A stretch of 42,451 nt of DNA from Burkholderiales bacterium (GTDB lineage: Bacteria; Pseudomonadota; Gammaproteobacteria; Burkholderiales; Burkholderiaceae_D). A program made the translations under genes and the position numbers. The DNA is taken from assembly GCA_016200895.1 (NCBI GenBank), contig JACQDX010000061.1, forward strand, positions 1-42,451, in the 5' to 3' direction. Under the pieces are notes generated by a model. It was not told where the DNA came from. It worked only from the letters and a program-made list of their open reading frames with translations, and did no database searches. Below are positions 25,425 to 36,061 of the stretch, piece after piece; positions within the stretch are counted from its first letter, which is position 1; each line of letters begins with the position of its first letter.

Positions 25425-27590
25425 TTATACTCTCAAAAATTCTTCTTTATATCCCAGCCAGCGCTCCAGATGAGCAGCAACGGTGACAGGGTCATTTTTC
25501 AATAAATCATCAGCCAGATTGCGTGCCTTGTCTACCAGCCATTGATCGGTTTCCAGATTGGCAAAGCGTAACATGGCTTCGCCGGATTGACGTGCACCGA
25601 GGAATTCACCGGGGCCGCGCAATTCCAGATCCTTGCGGGCAATTTCAAAGCCATCATTACTTTCGCGCATAGTGGCCAGTCTTTGCTTAGCGGTACCACC
25701 TAGCGGACCTTGATAGAGCAACAAGCAGACACTGGCTGCCGCACCACGGCCTACGCGCCCACGCAACTGATGCAGTTGCGACAGGCCAAAACGCTCGGCA
25801 TGTTCTATCACCATCAGGCTGGCATTGGGCACATCAACGCCAACTTCAATCACGGTGGTGGCCACCAGCACCTGGCTGTCATTGCGGATGAAGGCTTCCA
25901 TGGTCGCCTGCTTTTCTGCTGGTTTCAGGCGGCCATGTACCAGGCCTACATTTAGTTCTGGCAGGGCGGCCACCAGCATGGCATGGGTGTCGGTGGCAGT
26001 TTGCAGTTGCAGGGTTTCTGATTCTTCTATCAGCGGGCAGACCCAGTAGACTTGCTTGCCTTCCTGCCCCGCTGCCTGCACGCGGGCAATGACTTCATCG
26101 CGGCGATTCTGATCAATGACGCGGGTGACGATAGGTGTGCGGCCCGGTGGCAATTCATCGATGATGGACACTTCGAGGTCAGCATAGTAAGTCATCGCCA
26201 GGGTGCGGGGGATAGGCGTGGCCGACATCATCAGTTGATGTGGCACCTTGCCAGCCTCGGTCTTGTTGGCCAGGTTCAGGCGCTGGCTGACGCCAAAGCG
26301 ATGTTGTTCATCGACGATGACCAGGCCCAGCTTCTTGAATTGCACACTGTCTTGTATCAGAGCGTGAGTGCCTATCACCAGTTGCGCTTCGCCAGAAGTG
26401 ATCAGGGCATTGGCGGCATCTTTTTCTTTTTTCTTCAGGCTGCCAGTCAGCCAGGCAGTCTTTACGCCCAGCGGTTCCAGCCAGGCGGCGATTTTCCTGA
26501 AATGCTGTTCTGCCAGAATTTCTGTAGGTGCCATCAGCGTCGCCTGAAAACCATTGTCGATGGCTTGCGCTGCTGCCAGTGCCGCAACGATGGTTTTGCC
26601 ACTGCCTACGTCACCCTGCAACAGGCGCTGCATGGGGAAGGCTTCACGCAGATCATCGCGTATCTCTGCCAGCACTTTCTCTTGTGCCTTGGTCAGTGAA
26701 AACGGCAGGTTCAATAAAAAGGCATTGCTGAGTTCACCTACCAGTGGCAGGGCATTCGCACCTTTGCTGCGGCGTGTAATTTGTGCGCGCTTCAATGACA
26801 ATTGCTGGGCCAGCAGCTCATCGAATTTCATGCGTTCCCAGGCCGGGTGTTCGCGTTCTATCAGGCTATGTTGATCAACATCTGGTGGTGGATTGTGCAG
26901 AGTGCGTATGCTGCTTTCAAAATCCTGCAAATGCAGGGCGGCCAGCCGCGCAGGGGACAAGGTATCGCGCCAGTTGACGCGTGTCATGGCATTGGCAATT
27001 GCCTTGCGCAATAAGGCTTGTGGCACGCCTTCACCAGATGGATAAACAGGTGTCAGCGCAGTCGGCAGCGGCGCGCCCTCATTGACGATCTTGTAGTGAG
27101 GATGCACCATCTCTGCACCAAAAAAACCATGCCGTAATTCACCACGTGCCCGCACTCGCACACCTACGGCCATTTGCTTGGTCTGGTTGCCATAAAAATT
27201 CAGGAAGCGCAACACGACTTGCCCACTATCGTCAGCAATGGTGACCACCAACTGGCGGCGTGGGCGATACTGGATGTCGCATTCTGTGACCAGGCCTTCG
27301 ACCTGCACACTGCTGCCACCGCGGAAAGAAGCATCGCGCATACTGACGATTTCAGTTTCATCTTCATAGCGCATGGGCAAGTGCAAGACAAAATCCATGT
27401 CCTTGCGCAAGCCCAGTTTGGCGAGTTTTTCACTGGCTTTGGCAGCCGTAGTGCTTGCATTGGCCGGGGTTTTGGTTTTTTTTGCAGTTTTTTTGGGGCC
27501 GGACTCAGGTGGTGCATAGCTGCCAGCCATGGCTGCATCAGCTTGTGTATTTTTTAACTCTGCACTTGCACTTTGGTCTTCAGCGGCCAT
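25425..27590 (-). CDS. recG: ATP-dependent DNA helicase RecG
   Basis: RecG remodels stalled replication forks and branch-migrates Holliday junctions. The 721-residue protein has an OB-fold wedge domain at about 90-165 (SVQVEGLVTECDIQYRPRRQ), Walker A GDVGSGKT at 326-333, the DEQH box at 427-430 and motif III MSATPIPRTLAM. The C-terminal helicase part contains QLRGRVGRG and the RecG tail LELRGPGEFLGARQSG. The first 45 or so residues are Ala/Lys/Thr-rich and look disordered; the RecG homology begins near residue 50. An internal Met21 start is possible. It is divergent from queA with about 219 bp between. Confidence 0.96.
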   Translation of the reverse strand: MAAEDQSASAELKNTQADAAMAGSYAPPESGPKKTAKKTKTPANASTTAAKASEKLAKLGLRKDMDFVLHLPMRYEDETEIVSMRDASFRGGSSVQVEGLVTECDIQYRPRRQLVVTIADDSGQVVLRFLNFYGNQTKQMAVGVRVRARGELRHGFFGAEMVHPHYKIVNEGAPLPTALTPVYPSGEGVPQALLRKAIANAMTRVNWRDTLSPARLAALHLQDFESSIRTLHNPPPDVDQHSLIEREHPAWERMKFDELLAQQLSLKRAQITRRSKGANALPLVGELSNAFLLNLPFSLTKAQEKVLAEIRDDLREAFPMQRLLQGDVGSGKTIVAALAAAQAIDNGFQATLMAPTEILAEQHFRKIAAWLEPLGVKTAWLTGSLKKKEKDAANALITSGEAQLVIGTHALIQDSVQFKKLGLVIVDEQHRFGVSQRLNLANKTEAGKVPHQLMMSATPIPRTLAMTYYADLEVSIIDELPPGRTPIVTRVIDQNRRDEVIARVQAAGQEGKQVYWVCPLIEESETLQLQTATDTHAMLVAALPELNVGLVHGRLKPAEKQATMEAFIRNDSQVLVATTVIEVGVDVPNASLMVIEHAERFGLSQLHQLRGRVGRGAAASVCLLLYQGPLGGTAKQRLATMRESNDGFEIARKDLELRGPGEFLGARQSGEAMLRFANLETDQWLVDKARNLADDLLKNDPVTVAAHLERWLGYKEEFLRV

Positions 27591-27809
27591 GGGGTGTAAA
27601 ATGGTGGGTTTTGCTGTTAGCTTATTTTCTTAGCTTACTATTGTCTCAGGACAGGTAAAAATGATTGCTCTGGCATTTTAAAGCGTATTCATTGCTGTTA
27701 TGTATAACCTTGCAAGCTTCTTGCTTCGCATTCTACTGATTTTTTATACAGTGTGCAGCAGCTTTTTACCTATTTTCCCTGATTACCCTGAATTTTGTCG
27801 AATTTTTGC

Positions 27810-29985
<2,176 letters not shown>

Positions 29986-29992
29986 GCTAGTG

Positions 29993-30173
29993 TAGGACAT
30001 ACGCAAAACCGCCCCAAAGCGTTGCAGCTCCTAGCCGTACTAAAGTACTGTCTTCGTCGCTACGGTGTTTTGGGGTTTCGGACAACATGTTGTCCGCCAA
30101 CGTAACGAACATCCCTTGCAAGGGATGTTTCCTAAGGCGATAGCCTTGTTGGGACAATTTTGCGTAAGTCCTA
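29993..30173. mobile_element. 181-bp MITE-like element with terminal inverted repeats and TA ends
   Basis: The left end TAGGACATACGCAAAAC (29993-30009) and the complement of the right end (30157-30173), TAGGACTTACGCAAAAT, agree at 15 of 17 bases. If the outer TA on each side is a target duplication, the element would be of the IS630/Tc1 type; this is inference. Inside are a hairpin around AGTACT (about 30011-30075), a perfect 18-bp palindrome (30079-30096), a perfect 22-bp palindrome (30108-30129) and a stem AAGGC/GCCTT (30134-30147). No transposase is encoded. The remaining gap to the next gene (30174-30293) shows no further signal. Confidence 0.72.
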
Positions 30174-30293
30174 ATGTCTTATTTAATACGGTAAATAATG
30201 ACGGACTGATCAGTAATACGAATTATATTCAGGCCGCTTGCAGGCAAAATGACGCTCTCGTCCGAGTGGACAAATGAATATTAGAGGTCTGAT

Positions 30294-31817
30294 ATGAACT
30301 ATCATCCCGTCATTATTGCTGGCGGCGGCATTTCCGGTCTGTATTGCGCTTGGCGTCTGGCCTTGGCTGGGCAAAAAGTCGTTGTGCTGGAAGCCTCATC
30401 AGATCGCTGGGGTGGCCGCATAGAGACTGAAGACCTGGATGGCTTCATCGCTGAATGGGGCCCGATGCGTTTCGAGCCCACCCTGCAACCACGCTTTGAC
30501 AAATTGTGCCGTGACCTTGGTGTCAAGCTGACCGAGTTCAGTGGCCCCGAAGGTGAAGAGGTCAACGCACCCACTTATGATTTGCCTGCCGAGGAAATGG
30601 GTCTCAATTCCCTGCAACTCCTCAAGCGTGGCATCATGCTGGTCATGGGGCAAGACCCACAAGACCAGGCATGGATAGATGCCCAGACTGAAGCCGATTA
30701 CCAGCGCATGCGCAAGCATGCCCAACTCAATGGCCAGCCCTTATGGAGCATGGGCTTCTGGAATGCCATGTCTGCCGAAGGTGTGCTCAGCCATCTGGCA
30801 CTGACCAAGCTACGTGATACTGGCACTTTCTATCACATGATCCCGGAAAACCTGAACGCGATAGAGTGGATCATCTGGTGGCTGCGCGCCCTGAAAACCG
30901 TAGGCCAGCAACTGGCCAGCGTTGATGGCGGCACTGCAAAGCTGACCGAGAGCCTGATGGCCAAATTGCGCGGCCTTAGCAATGTCACATTGGCTGGCGG
31001 TCATATGCTGACCAGTTTCAAGCAAATTGCCATGGGCCAGCCCAGGCTGGAGCTGGATGTACATACCAAGAACGGCAATATACAGTTGCAGACTGACAGG
31101 CTGATCCTGGCTTTACCCAGAATGCCGCTGGTGAAACTGGCATCCTGCCTGCCTGAACACGTCTCTTCACAACTGGACGCGGTGAATGGCTTCCCTATGT
31201 TGAAACTGTTTTTCGTGACAGATTCACCATGGTGGGATTATTCGCAGCGCCCGCAACAATATGCGAGTTGTCTACCCACCCGCGAAATCCATTATTTCCG
31301 CCGCCCGCAAGGCCAGGACAAGGATGGGCACGGCATGGTCTTGCTTTACATGGACCGCCCATCGACAGAATTCTGGAAGCACTATGTCATGGAAGCCGAC
31401 AAGCATGACCGCGCCGAGATAGACCAGAACGTCAAGATCGTCGATGCTTTCTCCTTGTTCGTCGCGCGCGATGTCAAACGCCTTGTCGATATCAAGCGTT
31501 CTGGCTTGAAACTGACTGATCAGGCCCAGCACATGTTTGAAGAAAAGTCGCTGGAAGACACCCGTGACTTTATCAAGGATTCCATTGTCACCTATGGCAT
31601 ACGCGACTGGGCCAGGGCACCTTATGGTGCGGCCAATCATGGCTGGCAACCGGGTGTGCGCTCATGGAAGGTCATGGATGTCTTCAAGGCCTTCGACTTT
31701 GGCAGCGGTGCCAAGAATATCCACATCGTCGGTGAAGCGTATTCTGATTACCAGGGTTTTGTTGAAGGCGCTTTGAATACCTCGGAACTGGCTCTGGCGA
31801 CGATACGTCCCAACTAA
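30294..31817 (+). CDS. Flavin-containing amine oxidase-like protein
   Basis: The 507-residue protein has an N-terminal FAD-binding Rossmann motif, AGGGISGLYCAWRLALAG at about 9-26, with Glu33 as the ribose-binding acid, then WGGRIET at 39-45. GPMRFEP at about 56-62 resembles the conserved segment of L-amino acid and tryptophan oxidases. The C-terminal FAD contact is in IVGEAYSDYQGFVEGALNTSE. No signal peptide is seen. The substrate is unknown; an L-amino acid oxidase or monooxygenase is possible. The gene lies alone between a MITE-like element and a strong terminator. Confidence 0.82.
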   Translation: MNYHPVIIAGGGISGLYCAWRLALAGQKVVVLEASSDRWGGRIETEDLDGFIAEWGPMRFEPTLQPRFDKLCRDLGVKLTEFSGPEGEEVNAPTYDLPAEEMGLNSLQLLKRGIMLVMGQDPQDQAWIDAQTEADYQRMRKHAQLNGQPLWSMGFWNAMSAEGVLSHLALTKLRDTGTFYHMIPENLNAIEWIIWWLRALKTVGQQLASVDGGTAKLTESLMAKLRGLSNVTLAGGHMLTSFKQIAMGQPRLELDVHTKNGNIQLQTDRLILALPRMPLVKLASCLPEHVSSQLDAVNGFPMLKLFFVTDSPWWDYSQRPQQYASCLPTREIHYFRRPQGQDKDGHGMVLLYMDRPSTEFWKHYVMEADKHDRAEIDQNVKIVDAFSLFVARDVKRLVDIKRSGLKLTDQAQHMFEEKSLEDTRDFIKDSIVTYGIRDWARAPYGAANHGWQPGVRSWKVMDVFKAFDFGSGAKNIHIVGEAYSDYQGFVEGALNTSELALATIRPN

Positions 31818-31837
31818 GACAGGTAAAACCATCAGGC

Positions 31838-31869
31838 AAGGCAGCAAGCGCAAGCTTGCTGCCTTTTTT
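31838..31869 (+). terminator. Rho-independent terminator after the flavin oxidase gene
   Basis: A perfect 12-bp stem (31838-31849 with 31854-31865) closes on a GCAA tetraloop of the stable GNRA type and is followed by a run of T (31864-31869). It lies about 20 bp after the stop codon. This is a textbook intrinsic terminator. Confidence 0.92.
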
Positions 31870-32032
31870 CTTTGTTTGCTTGCGTATTTGAAATGGAGAA
31901 AAGATTGCCACATACCAAAGTATTATTTGCCGAATGCAATAATGACAATCGAAAAGAAGCTTGTTACACTCCCTGCAGGTCGTCATGACCAAAGCCAAAA
32001 TGGCAAGCATGTAGCTTAAATGGAGAAAGTTT

Positions 32033-33484
32033 GTGAGTAAAAGTATAAAACTGATCGCGGTAGTCGTGGTTCTGGCGGTGGCATATCCTGCTGCAGCCTG
32101 GTACACCGGAAAAAGTGTAGAAGCCAAGCTGGCTGAGTCGAGCATGAATCAGGCTAAATCTTCTCCTTATGTCAAAGTCGTCAAGCAGGAATATCAGCGC
32201 GGTATATTCACCTCAGTGCAGGACACAACGCTGGAACTTAACCTGACAAATTTCCCTGGGATGCAAAAGCCTGATTTCCCTGTGTCTGATGCTGCTGAGC
32301 AGCCAAGTACAGATACTGCTGTCGCCGCTGCAGACGCACCTCCAGCAGAGCCAGTTGTAGCAGAAAAAGTGTCAAAACCTATACAAATACACTTCATTAA
32401 CCGCATCCAGCATGGTCCATTACCTGCATTCCGTGGCTACGGTGCAGCTCTCATCAAGACAGAGCTGGTCCTGGATGCAGAAAGCAAGGCGCAACTTGCC
32501 AAGGTATTTGGTACGGCCAACCCGCTTGAAATCACTTCCCGCCTGAATTATGGCGGTAGTGGCCGGGTCAGTATTTCCAGCCCGGCATTCAATACAGTGA
32601 TGGAAAAAGACAAAGAAAAAGTCACCTGGCAGGGTTTGAGCCTGGAAATCGGCTTTGAAAAAGATTACAAGGCATTTAATGTCGTGATGAATGCCCCAGG
32701 CCTGACTGTAGATGGTCTGGAAGGGCAATCATTCAAAATGGGCGCAGTTAGCTTGACAGGTGAAGTGACACAAGCCTACCCAGGCACGAATCTGTACCTG
32801 GGCAAGACTGGGGCTACGATTGCCAACATCAGCTATATGGATAAAGTCGATGCCAAGAAAAGTTTTAATCTGGATCAACTGAAACTCAGCACAGATGCCA
32901 GCATGAAAGATGAGTTGGTGGACATTGCAGTCAGATTAGGAGGCGGCAAGTTAAGCTTTGATCAGCAAGAGTTCAGTGATTTTCATTACGACTATGGCCT
33001 CAAGCGTATCCATGGCCCTTCGTTGGCCAAAATTTCTACGGCATATTCAGGTGCTGGTGTCGATCCGGAAAAACTGGCTGCCTTGAAAGCACTTTGGGAT
33101 GAAGTTGCTCCTTTGATTTTGCAAAAAGAACCAGAGCTGGTGCTGGAGCGTCTTAGCGTTGTTACTACAGAGGGCGAAGCAAAACTCTCAGGTTCTGCCA
33201 AACTGGTCGGCGCAACGGCTGCGGATGCCGCCAATCCCATGATGCTGCTACCAAAATTGCAAAGTAATCTGGATGTGACTTTGACAGAAGCGCTGCTGGC
33301 CAAGTTGGGTGGTGCAAGGCAAAAAGACCCGGAAATGCAAAAAGCAGCACTAGATGCCATGAATCAACAAATTCAGGCTTTTGAAGGACAGGGTTACATC
33401 ACCCGTAGCGGTAAACTCCTGAGTTCCAAGATCGAATGGAAGCAAGGTCAACTGACCGTGAACGGCAAGCCTTTTAGTCGTTAA
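32033..33484 (+). CDS. DUF945 (YdgA-like) family protein
   Basis: The 483-residue protein begins with a single N-terminal hydrophobic helix, KLIAVVVVLAVAYPAAAW (about 6-23), which is a signal anchor or signal peptide. The part after it, WYTGKSVEAKL and KQEYQRGIFTSVQDTTLEL, is typical of DUF945/YdgA, whose members are periplasmic or envelope-associated with unknown function. A linker rich in Ala, Pro and acidic residues lies at about 82-115. The start is GTG at 32033 with GGAGA 6 nt upstream. It is a single gene bounded by terminators on both sides. Confidence 0.86.
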   Translation: MSKSIKLIAVVVVLAVAYPAAAWYTGKSVEAKLAESSMNQAKSSPYVKVVKQEYQRGIFTSVQDTTLELNLTNFPGMQKPDFPVSDAAEQPSTDTAVAAADAPPAEPVVAEKVSKPIQIHFINRIQHGPLPAFRGYGAALIKTELVLDAESKAQLAKVFGTANPLEITSRLNYGGSGRVSISSPAFNTVMEKDKEKVTWQGLSLEIGFEKDYKAFNVVMNAPGLTVDGLEGQSFKMGAVSLTGEVTQAYPGTNLYLGKTGATIANISYMDKVDAKKSFNLDQLKLSTDASMKDELVDIAVRLGGGKLSFDQQEFSDFHYDYGLKRIHGPSLAKISTAYSGAGVDPEKLAALKALWDEVAPLILQKEPELVLERLSVVTTEGEAKLSGSAKLVGATAADAANPMMLLPKLQSNLDVTLTEALLAKLGGARQKDPEMQKAALDAMNQQIQAFEGQGYITRSGKLLSSKIEWKQGQLTVNGKPFSR

Positions 33485-33517
33485 ATTATGTATTAAATTA
33501 GGTGAAATAGTAAGATG

Positions 33518-33558
33518 CAGGCAATCATCCGGTATTCCGGTGATTGCCTGTTTTTTTT
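33518..33558 (+). terminator. Rho-independent terminator after the DUF945 gene
   Basis: A 10-bp stem CAGGCAATCA/TGATTGCCTG is extended by CCGG/CCGG around a TATT loop, with one bulged T, and is followed by eight T residues (33551-33558). It begins 34 bp after the stop codon. Confidence 0.93.
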
Positions 33559-33745
33559 GTAAGCACAGCTTTCTTTGCAGATATCCTGACAATTTCCGGC
33601 AATTCGCATGGGCGATGCTAAAATACGGAGCTTTGCCGATTGAAAAATAGGCATTTGGTGCTATATAGCAAGGATTGCATCAATTTATATCCAGTTTTTA
33701 GCCAAGAAATTAGTATTTCATTATTAAAATGACAGGAGTCTGAAC

Positions 33746-34072
33746 GTGTTTATTTCCAATGCTTATGCACAAGCAGCCGCTGGCGGCGATCTCCAGAGTA
33801 ATCTGATGAGTATGTGGCCTTTGCTCCTGATGGTAGCTGTCATGTATTTCCTGATGATACGTCCTCAGATGAAGCGTCAGAAAGAGCAAAGAGCAATGAT
33901 GGATGCTCTGGCAAAAAATGATGAAGTGGTCACCGCAGGCGGTATCCTGGGTAAAGTGACCAAGGTAACTGATGCCTATATCACGATAGAAATCGCGAAT
34001 GGCACAGAAGTCGTTGTCCAGAAAATGTCCATCACCATGATGCTGCCCAAGGGCACGATTAAAGCGATTTAA
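33746..34072 (+). CDS. yajC: Preprotein translocase subunit YajC
   Basis: YajC is a small inner-membrane protein that associates with SecDF and the SecYEG channel. The 108-residue protein has one transmembrane helix, WPLLLMVAVMYFLMIRPQ (about 24-41), followed by the conserved basic KRQKEQRAMMDALAKNDEVVTAGGILGKV. The start codon is GTG at 33746, with AGGAG 7 nt upstream. It precedes secD and secF as in most proteobacteria. Confidence 0.96.
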   Translation: MFISNAYAQAAAGGDLQSNLMSMWPLLLMVAVMYFLMIRPQMKRQKEQRAMMDALAKNDEVVTAGGILGKVTKVTDAYITIEIANGTEVVVQKMSITMMLPKGTIKAI

Positions 34073-34082
34073 TCAGCAAAAC

Positions 34083-34127
34083 ACGGCAACGCAGTCCAAA
34101 ATGATCTGGGCTGCGTTGTGCTTTTTT
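34083..34127 (+). terminator. Terminator or attenuator between yajC and secD
   Basis: AACGCAG (34088-34094) pairs with CTGCGTT (34111-34117), with partial extension on both sides, and a run of six T follows at 34122-34127. It looks like an intrinsic terminator, but it sits in the 78-bp gap of a normally co-transcribed set, so it may only partly stop transcription and set the ratio of yajC to secDF. Confidence 0.7.
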
Positions 34128-34150
34128 AGCTTCCAATTATTCTTCCCATT

Positions 34151-36028
34151 ATGAATCGCTATCCACTCTGGAAGTACATACTGATTCTGATCGCCCTGGT
34201 GTTCGGTGCTATTTACACCGTACCCAATTTCTTTGGCGAATCACCTGCAGTGCAAGTCAGTAGCGCGAAAGCCACTGTCAAAGTCGAATCTGACATGACC
34301 AGCCGCGTTGAAAAAGCGTTGCAACAGGCTGGTTTGAAAAGCAAGGATATCTTCTACGAAAATAACGGCGTGCAAGGTACAGTCCGCGCCCGTTTTGAAG
34401 ATGTTGACACTCAGTTCAAAGCCAAGTCTGCTCTGGAAAAAGCTTTGAATGCAGATCCAACAGATCCTACTTATACGCTGGCCTTCAATCTCTTGTCGAA
34501 TACACCGAAATGGTTGCAGCGTTTGCATGCCCTGCCTATGTATCTGGGTCTGGATTTGCGCGGCGGTGTGCATTTCCTCATGCAAGTTGATACCAAGGCT
34601 GTCATGACCAAGCGCATGCAAGGCCTGTTGTCGAGTGTGCGTAGCAATTTGCGTGAAAAAGAAGTGCGTCATGCGGGTCTGAGTCGCGAAGGCGATCAGA
34701 TCAAAGTGAAATTCCGTGATGCAGAAGAACGTGGCAAGGCCAAGAATGTCCTGACTTCGCAGATGGCTGATGTAGATTTGCTGGACACTGCTGGCAGCGA
34801 CGGCGCTGATTTTGGGTTGCAAATTAGTTTGAAACCAAAGGCACTGAAAGAAGTTATATCAGAAGGTATCAAGCAAAATATCACCGCCTTGTCCAAGCGT
34901 GTGAATGAACTGGGTGTTGCTGAGCCTATCATTCAGCAGCAGGGTGCTGACCGTATTGTCGTGCAATTGCCAGGTGTACAGGACGTCGCGCGCGCCAAGA
35001 GCATTATCAACCGTTTGGCAACGCTGGAAGTCCGTTTGCTCGATGAAAGTGTTATCGGTGCAGTCGACGCGAATACTGCCGTGCCCTACGGCTCAGAGAA
35101 ATTCATCTCTAACCGTGGTGAGTATCTGATACTGACTAAAGAACCTGTTATTACAGGTGACGATATCACCAACGCCACCTCCAGTTTTGATCAGCATCAG
35201 CAACCTGCAGTCAGTGTTGACCTGAATGGTGATGGCGGTAAAAAAATGGGTAATGCCACCAGTTCCCGCATAGGCAAGCGCATGGCAATCGTCCTGTTTG
35301 AAAAAGGCAAGGGCGAAGTCTTGATTGCACCTACCATCAATGATGAATTGCGCAATCGTTTCATCATTACTGGCATGGGTTCTTCCTCTGCTGCTGGTGA
35401 CCTGGCGTTGTTGTTGCGCGCAGGTTCATTAGCTGCGCCTATGGAAATTATCGAAGAGCGCACCATAGGCCCGCAACTGGGTGTAGAAAACATCAAACAG
35501 GGCCGCAACTCTACCTTATATGGGTTTGCTGCCATAGCTGTCTTCATGATGGCTTACTATCTGATGTTTGGCTTCTTTAGCGTGCTGGCCCTGTCTTTCA
35601 ACTTGCTGTTACTAGTGGCAGTATTGTCGTTGATGCAAGCGACGCTGACTTTGCCTGGTATTGCTGCGATTGCTTTGGCCCTGGGTATGGCGATTGATGC
35701 CAACGTGCTTATTAACGAGCGTATCCGTGAAGAATTGCGGGCCGGTAAAGCACCGCAAAAAGCCATAGAAGAAGGGTTTGATCATGCCTGGGCGACGATT
35801 CTCGATTCCAACGTGACGACCTTGATTGTTGGTCTGGCATTGTTGGTATTTGGGTCTGGTGCGATACGCGGTTTTGCCGTGGTTCATTGTCTGGGTATTG
35901 TGACTTCGATTTTCTCTTCTGTGTTTGTATCGCGCGGTGTGGTCAACCTCTGGTATGGAAGAAAGAAAAAACTGGCGTCCATTTCTATTGGCCAAATCTG
36001 GAAACCAACAGAAAACGCCTTGAAGTAA
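34151..36028 (+). CDS. secD: Protein translocase subunit SecD
   Basis: SecD, with SecF, uses the proton gradient to help pull exported proteins through SecYEG. The 625-residue protein has a first membrane helix (YILILIALVFGAIYTVPNFF, about 9-28), the conserved YLGLDLRGGVHFLMQVD at about 131-147, a large periplasmic domain, and a C-terminal bundle of five helices. That bundle carries RND-type motifs such as ALALGMAIDANVLINERIRE. Length and order are normal. secF follows after 33 bp. Confidence 0.97.
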   Translation: MNRYPLWKYILILIALVFGAIYTVPNFFGESPAVQVSSAKATVKVESDMTSRVEKALQQAGLKSKDIFYENNGVQGTVRARFEDVDTQFKAKSALEKALNADPTDPTYTLAFNLLSNTPKWLQRLHALPMYLGLDLRGGVHFLMQVDTKAVMTKRMQGLLSSVRSNLREKEVRHAGLSREGDQIKVKFRDAEERGKAKNVLTSQMADVDLLDTAGSDGADFGLQISLKPKALKEVISEGIKQNITALSKRVNELGVAEPIIQQQGADRIVVQLPGVQDVARAKSIINRLATLEVRLLDESVIGAVDANTAVPYGSEKFISNRGEYLILTKEPVITGDDITNATSSFDQHQQPAVSVDLNGDGGKKMGNATSSRIGKRMAIVLFEKGKGEVLIAPTINDELRNRFIITGMGSSSAAGDLALLLRAGSLAAPMEIIEERTIGPQLGVENIKQGRNSTLYGFAAIAVFMMAYYLMFGFFSVLALSFNLLLLVAVLSLMQATLTLPGIAAIALALGMAIDANVLINERIREELRAGKAPQKAIEEGFDHAWATILDSNVTTLIVGLALLVFGSGAIRGFAVVHCLGIVTSIFSSVFVSRGVVNLWYGRKKKLASISIGQIWKPTENALK

Positions 36029-36061
36029 GCGCCCGGCAAAACAAGAATACAGGAATTCATT

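Noticed and set aside
26052..26699. 215-residue open frame antisense to recG
   Set aside because: It lies wholly inside the well-supported recG gene, has unusual composition (many Gln, His and Cys) and matches no family; it is a shadow frame.
30065..30277. 70-residue open frame after tgt
   Set aside because: It spans the right half of the MITE-like element and its palindromes and has no protein likeness.
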